Shown here piece after piece: positions 11,901 through 26,900 of a DNA stretch of 64,000 bases. The notes under the pieces were generated by a model. That model ran no database searches. It was given only the letters and a program-made list of their open reading frames with translations, and was not told the DNA's origin. Positions within the stretch are counted from its first letter, which is position 1. Each line of letters starts with the position of its first letter. Source of the DNA: Serinus canaria (Eukaryota > Chordata > Aves > Passeriformes > Fringillidae); contig NC_066313.1 of NCBI RefSeq assembly GCF_022539315.1, forward strand, positions 28,929,059 through 28,993,058, in the 5' to 3' direction. The position numbers were made by a program, and so were the translations under genes.

Positions 11901-14900
11901 TAGGTGTAGAAAGCCTATTTGGCTCGCTTCAGAGAACTAAATATTATTTAACTCACTTTCAGTCCAAGCTGTATGGAGCAAATCTGTTATCACCCACAGA
12001 AGAACTCAGAAAAATGTTAAAGGAAATGTGTATATATAATGGGAGAGGGGAAGAAAATGGAGGAAGATGTTCTTCAGTCTAGACTTGAATGGAAAGACTA
12101 TTCAGATAGGATTTCTTCTTTCCAAAGGTAAAGGGACCTGATAATCTGGGCATGGGGACGCTAGTAGGGCAGGTTAGTACCATCTGTGGCTCAGGCTGGG
12201 GTGCAGACACGTACGGTTACAGGCAGAGGAATCTCCAGCAGTGCAATAGTGATGTAGGCTGCCAGCGTGACCTCATCATTCACTCCACCCTGCAGGGAAA
12301 CACAAAAGTACTTGTTGATCCCACAGAGTGCCACTGGCTTCTCCCTGTGCTCCATATCTACATCCCGCAGGAACAAGTTCTCCCTGACTTCCTTTTCATG
12401 CTCAGTCCTTCAGAAGATGGTGCTGGCTTCTTCCTGCTTCCTTGCTCCCTCCCACACCCCTGAGTGCTGAAATAACTCTTTTGATGCCAGAGTGACTTAT
12501 GGTCAAGTTCCAGCCTGGCAAAGGCCATGTGGAGCCAACCAGGCAGACTTGTTACCTTCATGGCATTGTTCAGGAGTGTCCCAGAGCTACGGAAACAGCC
12601 GTTCTCCTTCTGCTTTTGAGTAAGCCAGATCAAAGCATCCTGGATGTGCTTCTCCTCTATGAAGATGTGAGGCCGGGCCTGGGCAAAGGACTTGAGGACA
12701 AAGGCTGTGAGCCTGAAAGTGATAGAGGGAGCCAAGACATCCTGAGGGGGCCCTGTATCCATCAGAGGTTGTAGGGCCCATTTAACTTCACCTCCACTTC
12801 CATTCCAAACACCACAATGGCCAAGCACAAGAGAACACTGAGGAATAAGAGGGCATGAATAACAAAAAGCCAGAGGTACTGAAGTCTTACCAGGTATTTC
12901 CAGCTTGCCCATAACGTGGCCCAAAGGTGCTATAAGAACCATCCCGGTGTTTGTACTTCAGTTGCCTTTGATACCCTGAAATGAAGAGGGAAAATGTATT
13001 TCAGTTGCTGCAGTGCTTTCCAAGGAGGTGTGCAAGGGAAATGCAGCAGACATGGGACACACTGTCTCCCTTGGCTATGGCACAAATGTGACCTGTGCTG
13101 CTCAGTATTACAAAGGAAGTTCAGGGAAACCCCCAGCTCTGAATATTCTTGTGCTCTTCCTCTCTCCAAAAACACCTGGAAACTGGCTATCTGTGGTCAC
13201 TGCTGCTCTCTGCCCAGGACTTCAGGAGGAGAGGTAAATTCATCCCAAACTTGAGAGAAATGGGAGAATGATTCCCAAAGGAGAACTGATTAAAATTGTG
13301 AGTCCTACACAGGATAGGAATGCAGAAGACAGGATAATTTTCTTTGGAGGAAATGCAATTTTCCTATGAAAATTACTGAGTCACAACCACCCCTTGCTAG
13401 TTGGCAGATGCCCACCGTGTGCACGTGTACTGATGTTGTGTCTGTCATCATGCCCTAGCTAATGTGGTAAAATTCTGCCCTGGTTAAAGGTGAGCAATAC
13501 TTTCACGCTTCAGTCCTAAGGAGAATTCAAAATCTATAAGCAGCTGCCATGATTAATGGTTACAGTCTAATTTATGTAGTTCATATCACCCTTTTTTATG
13601 GAGGGAAATCCTGAGTTATTGCCAGCCCTGGGCTTTTTCTGTGTTCCTGTTTGGATGCTGCTGTCTCTCACCCTGTACCTCAACTCAGCATAGGATTCCT
13701 TCTTATAGATACTGTATTGTATACCCCTAAGCTGCCAGTACCCTGCTCCTTTCTAGAGACAGCCTCCAGCAGATTGTCCAGGCCAGTGGCCAACAGTGTC
13801 CTTATCCAGTAGCCAAGGGAAGGGAAGAACAAAGGCAAAAGCTCACCGCTCACTAAGTATCCAGTGGCCTTGGATTTGATCTCCTCACTCAGCTGCCCCG
13901 TCTTGTTCAGATAGTCCAGGACGTAGATGTTGGGGGCAAACAGGACCATGTTCTGCTCCCCACAGCCAAAGGGCATCTGGAGGAGCTGGTGCAGGTTCTG
14001 CATGGCAGTGCCCATGATGTCACCTGGGCAATGGGACAATTCACAGTGTAAACTGGCCATTAGACTGAGCACAGCCTGAAGCGGCAGTGTTTCAAAATAG
14101 CGTGTGACACTTTGAGGAGGTTTCACTTACCTAGCACTGAGAAATATGCTCTGGCTGAGCCATCCACCACAGTCTCTGGGAGAGCCAAGGAGACTGTCTG
14201 CGACACTGACTCCTCTGGGATAAAAAGCAGATTAATTTGGTTACAATTCCAGATGTATCTACAATGCATGGGTAGCAGCTATCCATGGGTGAGACACCTG
14301 AAGAGGGGTTTCCTGACTTCAACAAATCCATTCATCTGTAATTCTCTTGATGAAGTTTCCCATCCTGCAAATTTTGGATTGGGCCTGCAACACCCTCACA
14401 CACAGGTTGTCATGGACTTCTACATGGCACCATCAACCAGTTTTGACTGACAAATCACCTTTTCCAGACTATTTTTTGGGCCTTTTTCTGCTTTGGTGGG
14501 CAGACCTGGCTTACCGCAGAGTCTGGTTTTTGGTTTTACATCTGTTAAATGAAAGGCATTAGAGATAACCATATCAAATCCCAAATACTCTCTCCTTGCA
14601 CTGACCTGGCCAGCCTCATTTCCTAAAAGATGTGCTTCTCCCTCTCTAATTGTAGACATTGTGACATCCTCAGCTCTTCTTCCACAGGAAGAATTGTTTT
14701 CACTGACAGTTGGATGCACATCTAGTTTGTTCAATTTTATCAGATCCCTAGACATTTCTTCTCAGAGTGGAGCACTCACAAACCTTGTATTCCACCTTTG
14801 TCTTTAGTTTCTACCTCAGCAAAGACAGTTTTGGAAAACAAAGGGCTCTTACCAGAGGCACAGAGCACAGAGTTGTACGTGGTTTCCACTTCAGTCCCTT

Positions 14901-17900
14901 CCGGCTTGGGGAAAAGGGCAAGGGGAAAAAAAAGCAAAAAATGAGAAACAACAGCAACAAAGAAAAGGAAAAAATATCAAAAGGGAAGGTAAAAGGCACT
15001 TTTTAAAAATTGCCTAGAAATTTTTCTCCTCCATGTGCTAAGCTGAGGATAATTGAGAACTGTAACATACTGGCTAATCACAAGTATGAAATTCTTTTCT
15101 TTCTTACTACTGAGAGAGGCCCTGCAGCTTCACAGGTTGTGACGGAGATAACATGCCAGGTGATCTTATCAACAGGGACACAGGACCTGGTCATCTGTGC
15201 TGTCACTCACTGTGGCCCAGCCTAGCAGAGCTCTCCAGGCTGTGCTGATGGCCGAGTGCCTGGCACACTGGGAGAATATGTATGCAAGAACTTTGACTGG
15301 TGGCAGATAGTGCACCCCAATGCACCTACATGTGACATGCTACAACAACCAAAATTCAAATGTGTGCCACAGTCAACTGGTTTATAAGTCCTAGTCTAGT
15401 CTTTGAAGTCAGAAAAGAATCTCTCTTTTCTGTTGAGATGGGTGGAAATATTTTGCAGAGAACTCAGGAATCAAATGTTTACTGGAAAACTGGTTTTGCC
15501 AGAATTTATTTTAGTGAGATCCCTGCACCAGTTTTTTAACATCTAAATAGGAGAGTTCTCGTAGTTTCACTACTGGTCTCCAGCTTTTGCCAGCTGATTC
15601 TTTTTTTCCACCCCAACATGTGAACAATGGTGTTATTGTCTTCACTTTCTCACAATCAGAATACATTGTCTCTCACTCTTCAGTATGAAAAGACAGAAAA
15701 GTACTAAAATAGCAGGAAAAAACAAAAGAAAAAAAGAAAAAGTTTTTTGGATAAACTGTGACAGAACTAAATGCTTTTGTTTGAAAAGGCACCTTCTTGT
15801 TTGTTTCAGTACGTCATTCTGATATGTAGCCAAATGAGAAATCCATTGTTTTGTTTGATTTCCAACAGGAGATGAAAATGTACAAACTGTAATTGTTTGA
15901 AAGATTTTCCTTTCTAGATGAGAAATTCCTGGGTGAAAAAAATCCTTTTTCCCAAAGAGCTCTCAATGAGAGCTGGTTTCTCGAGGGGCAGGAAGATGCC
16001 CTGGGGCCTCTGGCACCCTCACTTCTCTCTCTCCCTGGGCTGCACTGCCTGCTGCAGGGAATACTGCCATCCACATGCTCAGGACAATGCAGCTCATCCC
16101 AAGCATGTTACACTGTATCCATCCCTGCTAATTAATTGTTCAGCCTTGGATGCTAATCTCTGATTCCATGCTGTAGGGCTTGCTGTAGATTAATTGCCAC
16201 ATTACAATAACAGGATAGGATGAGCAATTTCTCAGACACCCTGACAGAAGTAACTCTAATGCTTGTTAAGTAATTTACATTCCCCTGCCATCTGTGAGAA
16301 GAGACTTTACAGTGCTCTATCTTCCTGTATCTTCCAAGAACTAAACAAACATTCATTTTCCTGATGGGGTATGTGAAATCAGGAAAGTTATTTCCTGAAA
16401 TGTTAAACAGTTGTTCATGTATTATACATTCAAATCAATCTGTAAAAAAACCCAAAATAACCAAAAAAAAAAAAAAAAAGCCCATGCAGATAGGACTGTT
16501 GTTCCATGCAGATAGGACTGTTGTTCCATCATTTCATTCAGGTTAGCAAAGCATTTCCTGAAGCTACATGAATCCTAGCTCTGCCTTACTGAAAACTGGA
16601 ATGTCTGCAATGTAAGGAGGACTTATGATGATATAAATTTCCCTACATAACAAGCTGGTTCTTTTTTTTTGCTAATAGCATCACTGGGAATCTTATACTG
16701 AGGATTAATTTTATGGCTGGCAACTTACCATCTAAAAAGCTATGTTTTTATCATTGCAAAACACTGCTTAAGAAAAGAAGTGTACAAAAGAATGTAAAAA
16801 CAAAAGGTTGGTTATGTTTTTTTGAACATTCTTAGAGGTGTAATAAAAATAATTCAAAACAGTGACGGTAGTTTTGTTTAGAAATATTTGTAGATAGCAG
16901 TGACTGTTCCATATTCCAGAGTACTGGCCATGGGCTGGAGGAGAAGCATAAGCTTTCTGGCTAGTGTTCTATTCACAGCCTTTCCCTGTGATTTATTACA
17001 GGCAAACACAAGGATTTCTCATTTTTCTCTGATATGATGTGTCTCGGAAAAACCTGTCATTACTGCCTGCCTTATTATTCCTGTCCCTCCATGGAATGTA
17101 AGCCCTGCTTTGACTGTGTGATGGCAGCACCATGAGTTATGGCCTCTACTGGCCTGTGTTCGATTTATCAGTGCTTCTTTTGCAACAGCTTGCAGAATAA
17201 GAGTCCCACAAGCCATTATTGCTGCTCTCTTGGCTAGACCAGAAAACTTTATCACACAGCAGCTCTGGCTGCTGCTATTGCTGCTTTTCTGTGCCAGCAG
17301 AAGGAGCAGCCCACGTACCTCCACCAGCAGCTGTCTGATGACCGTGTCCCTCTGCCCTTTCTCAGGGGTCTCCACGATGTGGTTCCCGCAGGGCTGCTGG
17401 TTCTGTAGGGCCTCAGTGGTCACTGAGAGCTCCACCTGCCCTGGAGGAAACAGGGGTCAGTCAGCCCTGCCAGGCAGAGCCAGGGAAATATGGGTTTGTG
17501 TTTGTGCTGGCAGCTCTGTGATGCATTACAGAGAAGCTTTTCCAGGAGGAGAACTAAATCTGAGACAGGGTTTTATCTTGATCCAGATGCAGCTTCCAGA
17601 TCACCTCCTTTGTGATGGCCACCCGAGCAGGTGTTAGTCCATCAGCGTGGAGAGTAGTGATGGGGAAGGTCTCAAAAATCAAATGGTCTTTCTCTGGGAG
17701 GCTTCAGAGAAAGCAAGCTTTGATTAAAAAATTTCAGACCCAAATAGATTAAGACAGGACATTCTTAGCTCCACAGCTGGACTGTCTGAGTTCTTTGCAT
17801 GCCTTAAGGGAATTTGTGATTTCTATTAAAATGTTGGGAAAGCCGTGGCCTGTAACACATCTTTTGTTTAGGATCTGGAAACTACACCCAGTGTAGTGTC

Positions 17901-20900
17901 TCAGCATCAAGGCTGGAATTCTGACATAGAGAAGATCCTTCCAAACAGGTTTGGAGTCATCTAGCTCCTCACACCAGAGATCTGGTGCCACACACTGCTA
18001 TCTGATCCCAGTATCTTCTTGTCATCTGGTCTCTTACCTAGAGATCTTGGTGTTACTGCCCAAGCAACAGTTTTTCTTTCATTCACACAGATGCAGTAGG
18101 ATTCCTCCTGTTTCCCCACTGGCACAGCCAGGAAATCAGTAGATTCAGCCAGAGACACACTGACCTGCCAGTTGTACAGAGAGGGGTCATGAGGTTTGGA
18201 CTTGCAGAGAAGCTGGAGCTGTTGCAGACAATGCAGTACATGGAAATGGGTAGTGGAGCTACCTATTATGGGTAATGCAGAGCAAGAGCTGCCTGGTAAA
18301 GGAGGAAATGACTGAAATTTACACAGTTGTAGGAGATCAGGGAGGTAAGTGTAGAGAACAGCATCTTTGGAAAGGAAATCAATTCTGGGAAAATTAATAG
18401 CACAGACCAGTCGTTCCATGAATTAATAAAGATCTCCCTCATGATTAGTGAGGTGAAGAGATAAAACACCAGCAGTGGGAAAGCTAGTAAGGGAACAAAG
18501 AAAAGTAGAACAAGGGAAAAAGGAAAAGTGAGATAAAGAGCCTGTAAATTGCAAACAAAATAGGAAATACAGGGACATAAGTGAGAGTGCATTGAATGAC
18601 TGGATAAGTGTCCCTCCTTGTTTCAGCTTCATTCCTTTTAGAATAAAAATCTGTATTTATAAAAAACTAAGCAAAGGTGATTGAGATTATGTACTAATCC
18701 CTTCCCAAATTTTCTCTTGTCTTTTTATGTTAGAACAAAATGCAGGTAAGAATGGTGAAGCTATATAGCTCTCCTCAGTGTTTTAGGGACAGATGCAACA
18801 AATTACAGGAAATCTGCATACTCCAGCAAATCTTCTGTGAAGTTTTGTGAGATGAGACTAAAGATGAGATTAAACCACAAATATCCACCCTGGTGAACTC
18901 GGAATTTCCATTTGGGCATGCAATGATTCTGTGATCTGTGAAGAACCCAGGTTCTCTATTTCTGCAGAACAGTGACATAAATTTGTGATGACAAGGCTGG
19001 GGCTCTCACTAGCAGTGCTTCAGGCTCTGAATCAAATGCAGCTCTCAAAACTTTGACAGGAAAACACATTCCCTCTTCATTGAATACAACAAGGGTTTGT
19101 ACATACGTGCACCTACATGAAATCACATTTTCAGATCAGTCATCTGGCTTGGAATACCCAGCTATAAAGGGCCCACTGCAGTCTCCCTGTGGCTGTTAGG
19201 CTGAGCAAAGCTGTGAGGATCCCTTACCCTGATGCAGGCAGGCAGGTAGTTGAAAACGGTGGCTTTCAGCGTGAAGGACTCCCCACGCACCACAGAGTAG
19301 GGCATGGTGAGCTCCACAAAGAAGGGCTGGAAGGCTCTGAGGGACACTGTCGGGGACAGGCCAAAGCCCGTGTCTGCTGAAGTGCAGAATGCATTGGCTT
19401 TCCACTCAGTGATGGTGTCAGGGATGGTCACTTCTAGATCAGCTTTTCCCTCAGAGCTGGTGAGGGACAGAGAACAAGATTTCAGTTGTATTCCGGTGTT
19501 CATCTATTCTCCTGCTGAGCAACATCTGCTGACAGCAAACCCCTGCCCAGCTGGGATACAGGCACTGGCTTTTGCATGTTCCTCTAAAGCATCCTGTACT
19601 TAATGTCCTTAAAAAATCCCTTTGTCTACTAGAAATATTTCTCTCACTGAAATACTGATACATCCACCGAGGCTTTCACCTAGTCCAAGGTTTTGGCCTA
19701 GTGACCACACTCTACATTCTCTTGAACACTTACTTCACTGAAACTATGTCCCAGATCCATGTCTCAGGGAAGTACTTCCGGACAGTCTCCATAGGATTGC
19801 CATCAACCATATCTTCTACCATGTCATAACTCATTTCTCCATGCAGATTCATTGCAGAGACTAGAAAATTTTTTCAAGGACAGGAAGAAAGGAAAAGATC
19901 TGTCAAACTCCTTTCTAAACCAGGACAACAACTTTCCCTCCAGGTAGTTGCTATTGTTAGGTCAAATTTTAAAATGGAAAGAACAGCTTTGGTATCTTGG
20001 CCACTGGAAACATTAATTTCTCTATTGCCCTCTCAGTATTTAATTTTTCTTAATGTTGCTACTCTTCTTACAGAGACTGGATGGAGTTGAGCATTCTTCC
20101 CCCACTGCCAGCAAACCCCTCAGTGTCAAAAGAACCATGCAGGATGATATGAGGGCATATTTCTATAGCTATACAGAATCAAATCTGTAACTTACTGTCC
20201 ACAAATATTACCGTGGCACACAGTTTAATAATCTGGTTGAAGAACTGATTGCATTTATACATGACCAGAAACAGAAGCCACACTTAGCCCTCCATCTAGG
20301 ACTTTTTTAAAAATGAAAATGGGTCTTAACATCTCTGGCCATCTCACAGTGTTGCATACTGCTGTGCCTTACAAAAGGCTTTTCCAGCAGGCTGAGAAGA
20401 CTTTACATCTCAAAGCAGACAGCTGTCTTGAGCCATACTCTGATGACTAATCCTCCATTTCCAAACCAAAGATCTGATCCTTATGAGTAGGAAGCTAGAA
20501 GCTGTCATTGGACCAAAAGCTACAATTATTTAATTGGAGCTGGGGTACTGCACCATAAAAGTCAGGAACTGGAAGCAATATAGGTGAGTCTTTTATACAG
20601 TCTTTCTCATCTCAGATCTGTTTAAGAAAGCAAGCAAAAAAACCCAACATAATTCTCTCTATCTTCACAGTCACTCAGCCTGTAGAGAAATTACATGACC
20701 TACGTAGCCCCTTCTAGTCATGTAAATGGGGAAACTGGGAACAGAACCAAATTTCTCAAATTTTTACTAGTGGTAAAATATTGAACCACAGGATTGTACC
20801 ACTTTCTTATTTGTCTTGGCCCACTTTTTTCCTAGTTGTTTCTCTAGCTATTCCAAGAACGTGGCTGCCTAGAAGCAGATGCTCCTTTTTTAGGTTTTCA

Positions 20901-23900
20901 TAGCTGGATTCAGATCTGATAAGAAAAAAACCCCATTACTTTGTGCTGAAAGACTCCTTTAGTGCCTCCAAGCCCTCTGCTGCTGTAGGGGTGGCATGGG
21001 TCACCAAGCACACACAGCTCTAGCCAGGAACATCTGGCTGCCTGGGAAATGCAGGCAGAGGTGAATCAGTTTCATATTTCAGGACTGGGTCTAGAAGGGA
21101 GGGATCTGAGTTAGGTCAGCATATCTGAATGCAATCAGATCTGCCTGTGTAATTAATATTCAAAGATTCAGAGAGGGAAGGAAATAGGCAGGGTGGTAAA
21201 TTTTAGGAGGTTGTGTGAGGGGTAAAACCAAGAAGGTACTAGAACCACTGTAACTCCTTTCCATCATGTGTTCTGGGTAATGCTCGCAGAGTTCAGGCTT
21301 ATGGATCTTGCTGCTAGTGAAGACTTTTAAGCCCAATTCCTAGTAAACAAAGAGAAAGAAGAACAAAAAATATGCAAAAAAATTGGTTTGAAAATAAACT
21401 TTATTTAGTATGTCAGGAATGGATGTACCTAAGTCTGGTATTGATCAGAATAAGAGAGGCTTGTATGTAAATTCCAGATAGGCTTGTTTGACATAGATGT
21501 GGAGTCTCTATCGTGTTATTCTCATCCTAAGGCTAAATCCTGGTATGATCAGATAGGAAGGTAAGGCCACAGGCCTACCTTGGGGACACCTGCCTGCATG
21601 AAAATGGCGTGTGTGAAATGCACTGGAGGGAGGGTACTCAAAAAACTTTGTGCGGGACACTTGGGGTGCATATGCGTGGATTTATGAGTTATCAAATTAA
21701 CTGATACTTTAACAAAGACCTATTTAAACCAGAGAAAGAAAACATGAATGAATGAGGAATTTCTAATACTATGGCACTAGATGTAATTTCTCAGGACTGT
21801 TTCCTTCTCCAAGCCCATTTGCAGCTGTCTGTACTATGAGGAGACCTTCCAAAGTTTTAATGGTTTAGAGAAGCACTCAGTTACTGTTCTTGGGCTAAGT
21901 AGATGTGGAAACTGGGCCTGGTTACTTTCTTGCATACAAACGTGAGCAAGTTTACAGCAAATGAGCTTATCTTTTTATTAAAAAGCCCTTCAGGGCAGGT
22001 GAGAAGAAGAGAGGAGACTGAATTCAAAAGGGAACAAAAGAGAAAAATGAAAGGCTGGTGCTTACTTTGAGAATTTCGTAGGCATCCCCTTCGCCGTCAG
22101 AAGAAATGGGTACGTAGAGAAATCCATTTAATGACAGATTGTCAAGTGACACACATGGATTGACGTTGTCTTCTTCCAAGTAGTATTCCCTGAAGCTATA
22201 ACCCTGGCTTTCCTTTAGTGGGAGAAGATTATACACCTGGGGAAATGCGAATAACAGGGAACAATGCAGCAGGTCCCCTCTTACAGGGACAGACACAACC
22301 TAACACTCCACTGGTAAATGCCAGCTTCTAAAAAGCAAGTGTAAGGAATGCAACTGTAAAAGTACATTGCCCCATGTCTATAGTGCTGTTAGTGAGGGCT
22401 TGCTTGGTTCTTGTACTTGCTCATTACCAAAAGTAGCCAAGACTCACAGAGCTAGGAGAAAGCTCATTTTCAGGTTTCATAAGGAGAACGCTCTTGTCCA
22501 CTGCACGGAGGGCACACAGGGATCTTGGAGAGGTGTGGACTTGCAGGTGTGTGCTGGAAGCAGGAAGACCTTCCTTGGGTGCAAAACTCAATCTCACCTG
22601 CAAATCCAAAAGGTGAGATTTTTCCAGACACTGTTACATTATTATTCTGACACTTCTAGCTGTGTGAACTGAGGTCAGCTGGTGTCTAATGGATATTCAT
22701 CTTTGATCAACGTAATTAATTAAGATGAGTGATTCTCTTTTTGCTTCTGTCTCGCTCCACGCTTTTTATTTTCATAGCTTTGTAGCTTAGTCTGGTCACC
22801 AAACCTCGGTCAATACCTGGTCAGAACATTTCATGAACCCATTGTGAATTCTGCCTTCATTCTGGAAATCTAAACTGAGCTGCTGTCCACAAGACAAACA
22901 CAGGTTGCATAAACCATGGCTTGTACTCACTTTATTGGGGAGGCACATTTCAACCTGGAAATCCTGTGAACTGGCTATGACTTCCCCACTGGGTGAAGTG
23001 GTGTACACAAGCATCTGTGCCACAGGAGCAGCTGCTGGCTCGACAGGGAAGCTCAACCGAAATGTCCCGGAAGCTAACAGAGAGAGCAAGAGGCAGCAAG
23101 AGGTTCCAATATGCATTTGCCTTCCCCAGATAAAAAAAGTCAAGTTCACTCCTGATGAATATTTTTGGTTATCAGGGGCTGGCAAACTGACACATGACTA
23201 AAATTTGTGGCTGGTGCTGAAGACACCTGCATTCAAAGACCGATTGTGAATTTACAAAACACATGAGTTTGGAGGGCATCTCCTGCCTTCTAGATTCTCC
23301 CCCGTTAATTGTGACATAATTTCTTGATTCTCCCAACCATTTTTTTCCCCTCAGGCTCCAAGATCTACAAAAAAATAGTTGAGGCAAAAAAAAAAAGTAA
23401 CATGAATGTTACAAAAAGGTGACAGGCAGTCAAAGCTGCAGAGTGGCTGAAAGAATAATTTTGGAAGGTTACTGCTAAGCAAGCGCTTATCTGAACACCA
23501 AACTATTGCTGCAAACAGGGTGGAAAATGCCCCTCTGTGCCAGAAAACTCTATCAGGGCCTGAGCTTTATGTCACAATCTAGACAAGGTGACAGAACATC
23601 CCTTGGTACCAGCCCAGGTGGGGGTTCAGTTGCTGCTCCTAGTGAGGATACAGAACTTTGCACAGCACACAAGATCTTTTACTGCCATAATCCATAATCT
23701 ATTTATATCCACTGCAGTGCAACTCCTTCTCACAGACTTACAAAATGTCTCCCTCTTCTCATTTTCAAAAGACATTTAAAGTTGCATCACAGCCTGTCTC
23801 TGGTACTGAAATGGGTAATCCTTGAACATTTATGTGAATAAATTTAAATGTGTTGCTTAGAACATAGGTATGCATGTGTTTGCATTCTTACAAGGCAGGA

Positions 23901-26900
23901 ATGATTAAAAACCCCCAAAATTAGGGGAACTGAGAGAGACAAAGAAATGGAGGCACGCCCTTCCTACTTGTTTTACACGTGAGTCTCACAACACTGGGAA
24001 GCATCCCCAGTCAAAATAGGGTGGAGTGGCCATCAGAAAGTGCTGGTTTTATGAAATGGCCAAAATGTTATACTTATTTTTGGTTGACTTTTCTAACATT
24101 TTCTCATTAAAAAAACAGCACCTGTTGGAACTCAGAGAAAACAAGACTAACCAAAGCCACATCATATAAAAAAGCTTAATTTTGAAAATTCAAACATTAC
24201 ATGCAAGGTTTGAATGAAATGTTAAATTCGGTGTTTGAATTGAAGTAATTTATCTACATCCCCCCTGCCCCAAATTACCATCAGAAATGCTAAAAAGACA
24301 TAGATCTGCTCACCATCTCCAGGATTCACAGTCAGATCATGGGTGTCAGCTAATACAATTTGTCCCTTGGCCATCACCTGTGTAACAGAGAAATCTTCCT
24401 GTATTTGTTGTTTCCAGTGTTGAAAGGAGAAGGAATGTTCACTGGGTTAATTGTAAGAGTGTGAGCAACACCAAGAAGGTACTAAAGAAGTGCCAGGCTG
24501 GAATTTACTGGGTCTTTGGAAATAGAAATATTTGCTCCTGGGAGGACCACATTGATCATACATATCTTTGCTTTACATATTACATATACATATATTGATA
24601 TGTATATATCCGTATTACATATTACATTTATAGATCAGGTTCAAATGCATTTTGCCTCTAACCACACATAACTGTGGGAGTCATCTGCACATTTCTAACA
24701 ATTTGGAACAGACAGGAGATAGAAAAGTCTCTGCATTCCTCTCTCAGTTGCATCATGAAACACTATGAAGAAAAATTTCACCAGGATTAGTTTTATAACT
24801 ACACAAAGCTGGGACAGAAGACCACAGGCTGCAAAGAATAGGAGCTTGAACAAGGTACCTGAAGTCAGGTAGTAAGCAATAGCCTAAATGCTTCCTGAAA
24901 TTCCCTCATTTCTAGAAAAAAGATTCCTTTTGCACAGTCAAAAATGCTTTTTATGCAGTTACTTTTGACATGGAATATTTATTCTAAAACACCATATTTG
25001 AATTTCAAGATGTGGGATCCGCATCTGTGAAAACGGAAATTCTCTCACTGTTTGTTTCCCGGCTGTATGCACATACTTAAAATCAATTCTCCCAGGCAAC
25101 TGGGATAAACAGGTATCTTGTCCTTCCATTAATTGTTAGAAGTCTTGAAAATAAGCACATAGACATCCCTAGCATAGGTTTCTATTTTCTTTTTTGAATA
25201 TCAGCCTGAGTCCCCTGATGTTCTGTGCAGCCCACCAGAACTGAAGTGTCTGTTTTATTGATATTTTAATTGTTCTCCAAAGCTACTCTCATCTTCTCTG
25301 CTAGTGTCATTGAATGGGATAACCAGAAAAACAAATTTAGGGAGATAGACATTTGGATATTCATTTGAAACTTCCTGTTCTCCCAAGAGAGACTGACATG
25401 TCTCATTGGTCACAGTTCAATTAGTCTCTCTTCTCTGACTCCCAAAATGAACAAATTCATCGTTCTTAATGGCAGCATTTTACAGTCTGTTCCAATTACT
25501 GTGGTCTCCCAAAATTCTGGGTACAGAAGCCAGAGAAAAGAGAAAGATTAGCAAAGTGTATTTAATTGATTGCACTGTTGCAGGCCATGGTTTCCATTTC
25601 AAATGCTCTCCATCATTACTGGCCATCTAGCAGTGCTCTGGTTGCTCAGTATGGAACATAGCTAGAGGTCACACCGTACTTGATCAAAGTAACCCCAAAT
25701 GTGTCTTACCAAATAATAAATGACAATTTTCTTCTGCTCCCCTATGGCCTCTGGTGTGAAGATATAGTGCACCTGGACCTCTGCTGAGGAGCCACAACTT
25801 AGTGTCTCGGGCTTTGGCTCAATTTTGAGGAAGCTCTTACTGAGGGAGTAGGAGCGAGTTACTCTGCGCGTGGTACGCTTGTAGGACGGTGTCATCCAGT
25901 CACTGTCATAACAGTTCAGTTCAGATCTATGATCTGCCTGAGAAGGAAGAATAAAAGGTTCATAGCCAAACAAAATCAGGTATAAAGTCACATAAAAGTC
26001 CACAGAAAAACTCTGGATATGTTCTGTATTTTTTTATGCTTAGGAGATTGTGGATAACATGCAGAGAAGACACAGAGAAGTGAGGTGACCCACCCAGAAA
26101 CTTGCCTTATTTTCCAATTGTCAGAAAAGACTGATAATCCATGGACAGACATTTCCCTGTTGGAAGAGAAAGACAGAGGTCTACCCCTGTCTCTGCCACT
26201 CACCTGGATTTCCAGGGAGAGTTCTGTGAAGCTGGTAGTGTCTATAGAAAACCAGGATTGTCCCTGCTCATCTGTAGTGTAATTCCCTTTGTATTTGTTT
26301 CCACCCACAGTAATCGTGATGGTTTCATTGGCAAGTGGAGCATCAGTGCCATCGACCAGCTTCACCTAACAAAGCAGTAACAAACTTCAGGTTTTAGACT
26401 AGCAAAAAAAAGCAATTGACAAGTAATACACCCTCTTCCATCTTTTCCTCCTTGCCAGGCAGGATATTTCTTGATAGAGAAGAACAAAGGAAAAGAATGT
26501 GGAAATGTGTGAGGCACTCCCTGAGTTGTCTGAGGGAACAACTGAGAAAATTCTCAGCAAAACAACCCAGTTAGCCCATGGAAATTATCTATTAGGATCC
26601 TTAGTTCCTCAGTAATTTTAACTCCCCTGGCCAGCTTCATTTGGGACCTCTACCATGTATCACCTGCCTCTTGGACCATGTAACCCGCAGCCCCCCGACC
26701 CCATCTGATAGGATTGTGCACTTGTGTCTTTGCTGTGCCACTCATTGCCCAGGGTCTCAGACGTTCCCTACCGTCCCAAAGAGTGGGATCCCTGGTCTGT
26801 ACACATAGTCCAACAGGTCAAATTGGATTTTGCTCATGGTGGATGTGATACCACAGGAGCCTGTTCCAGTCATCTCTATTCCTGAGACAGAACACAGTAA

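Noticed and set aside
13680..13846. Extension of the thioester exon frame past its donor
   Set aside because: The frame stays open by chance. The donor GAGCG|gtgagc and the phase of exon 25 show that it is intron.
24570..24640. AT-rich catatacatatattgatatg stretch as a possible hairpin or regulatory element
   Set aside because: It is a degenerate (TA)-rich simple sequence inside a gene B intron, without a specific structure.
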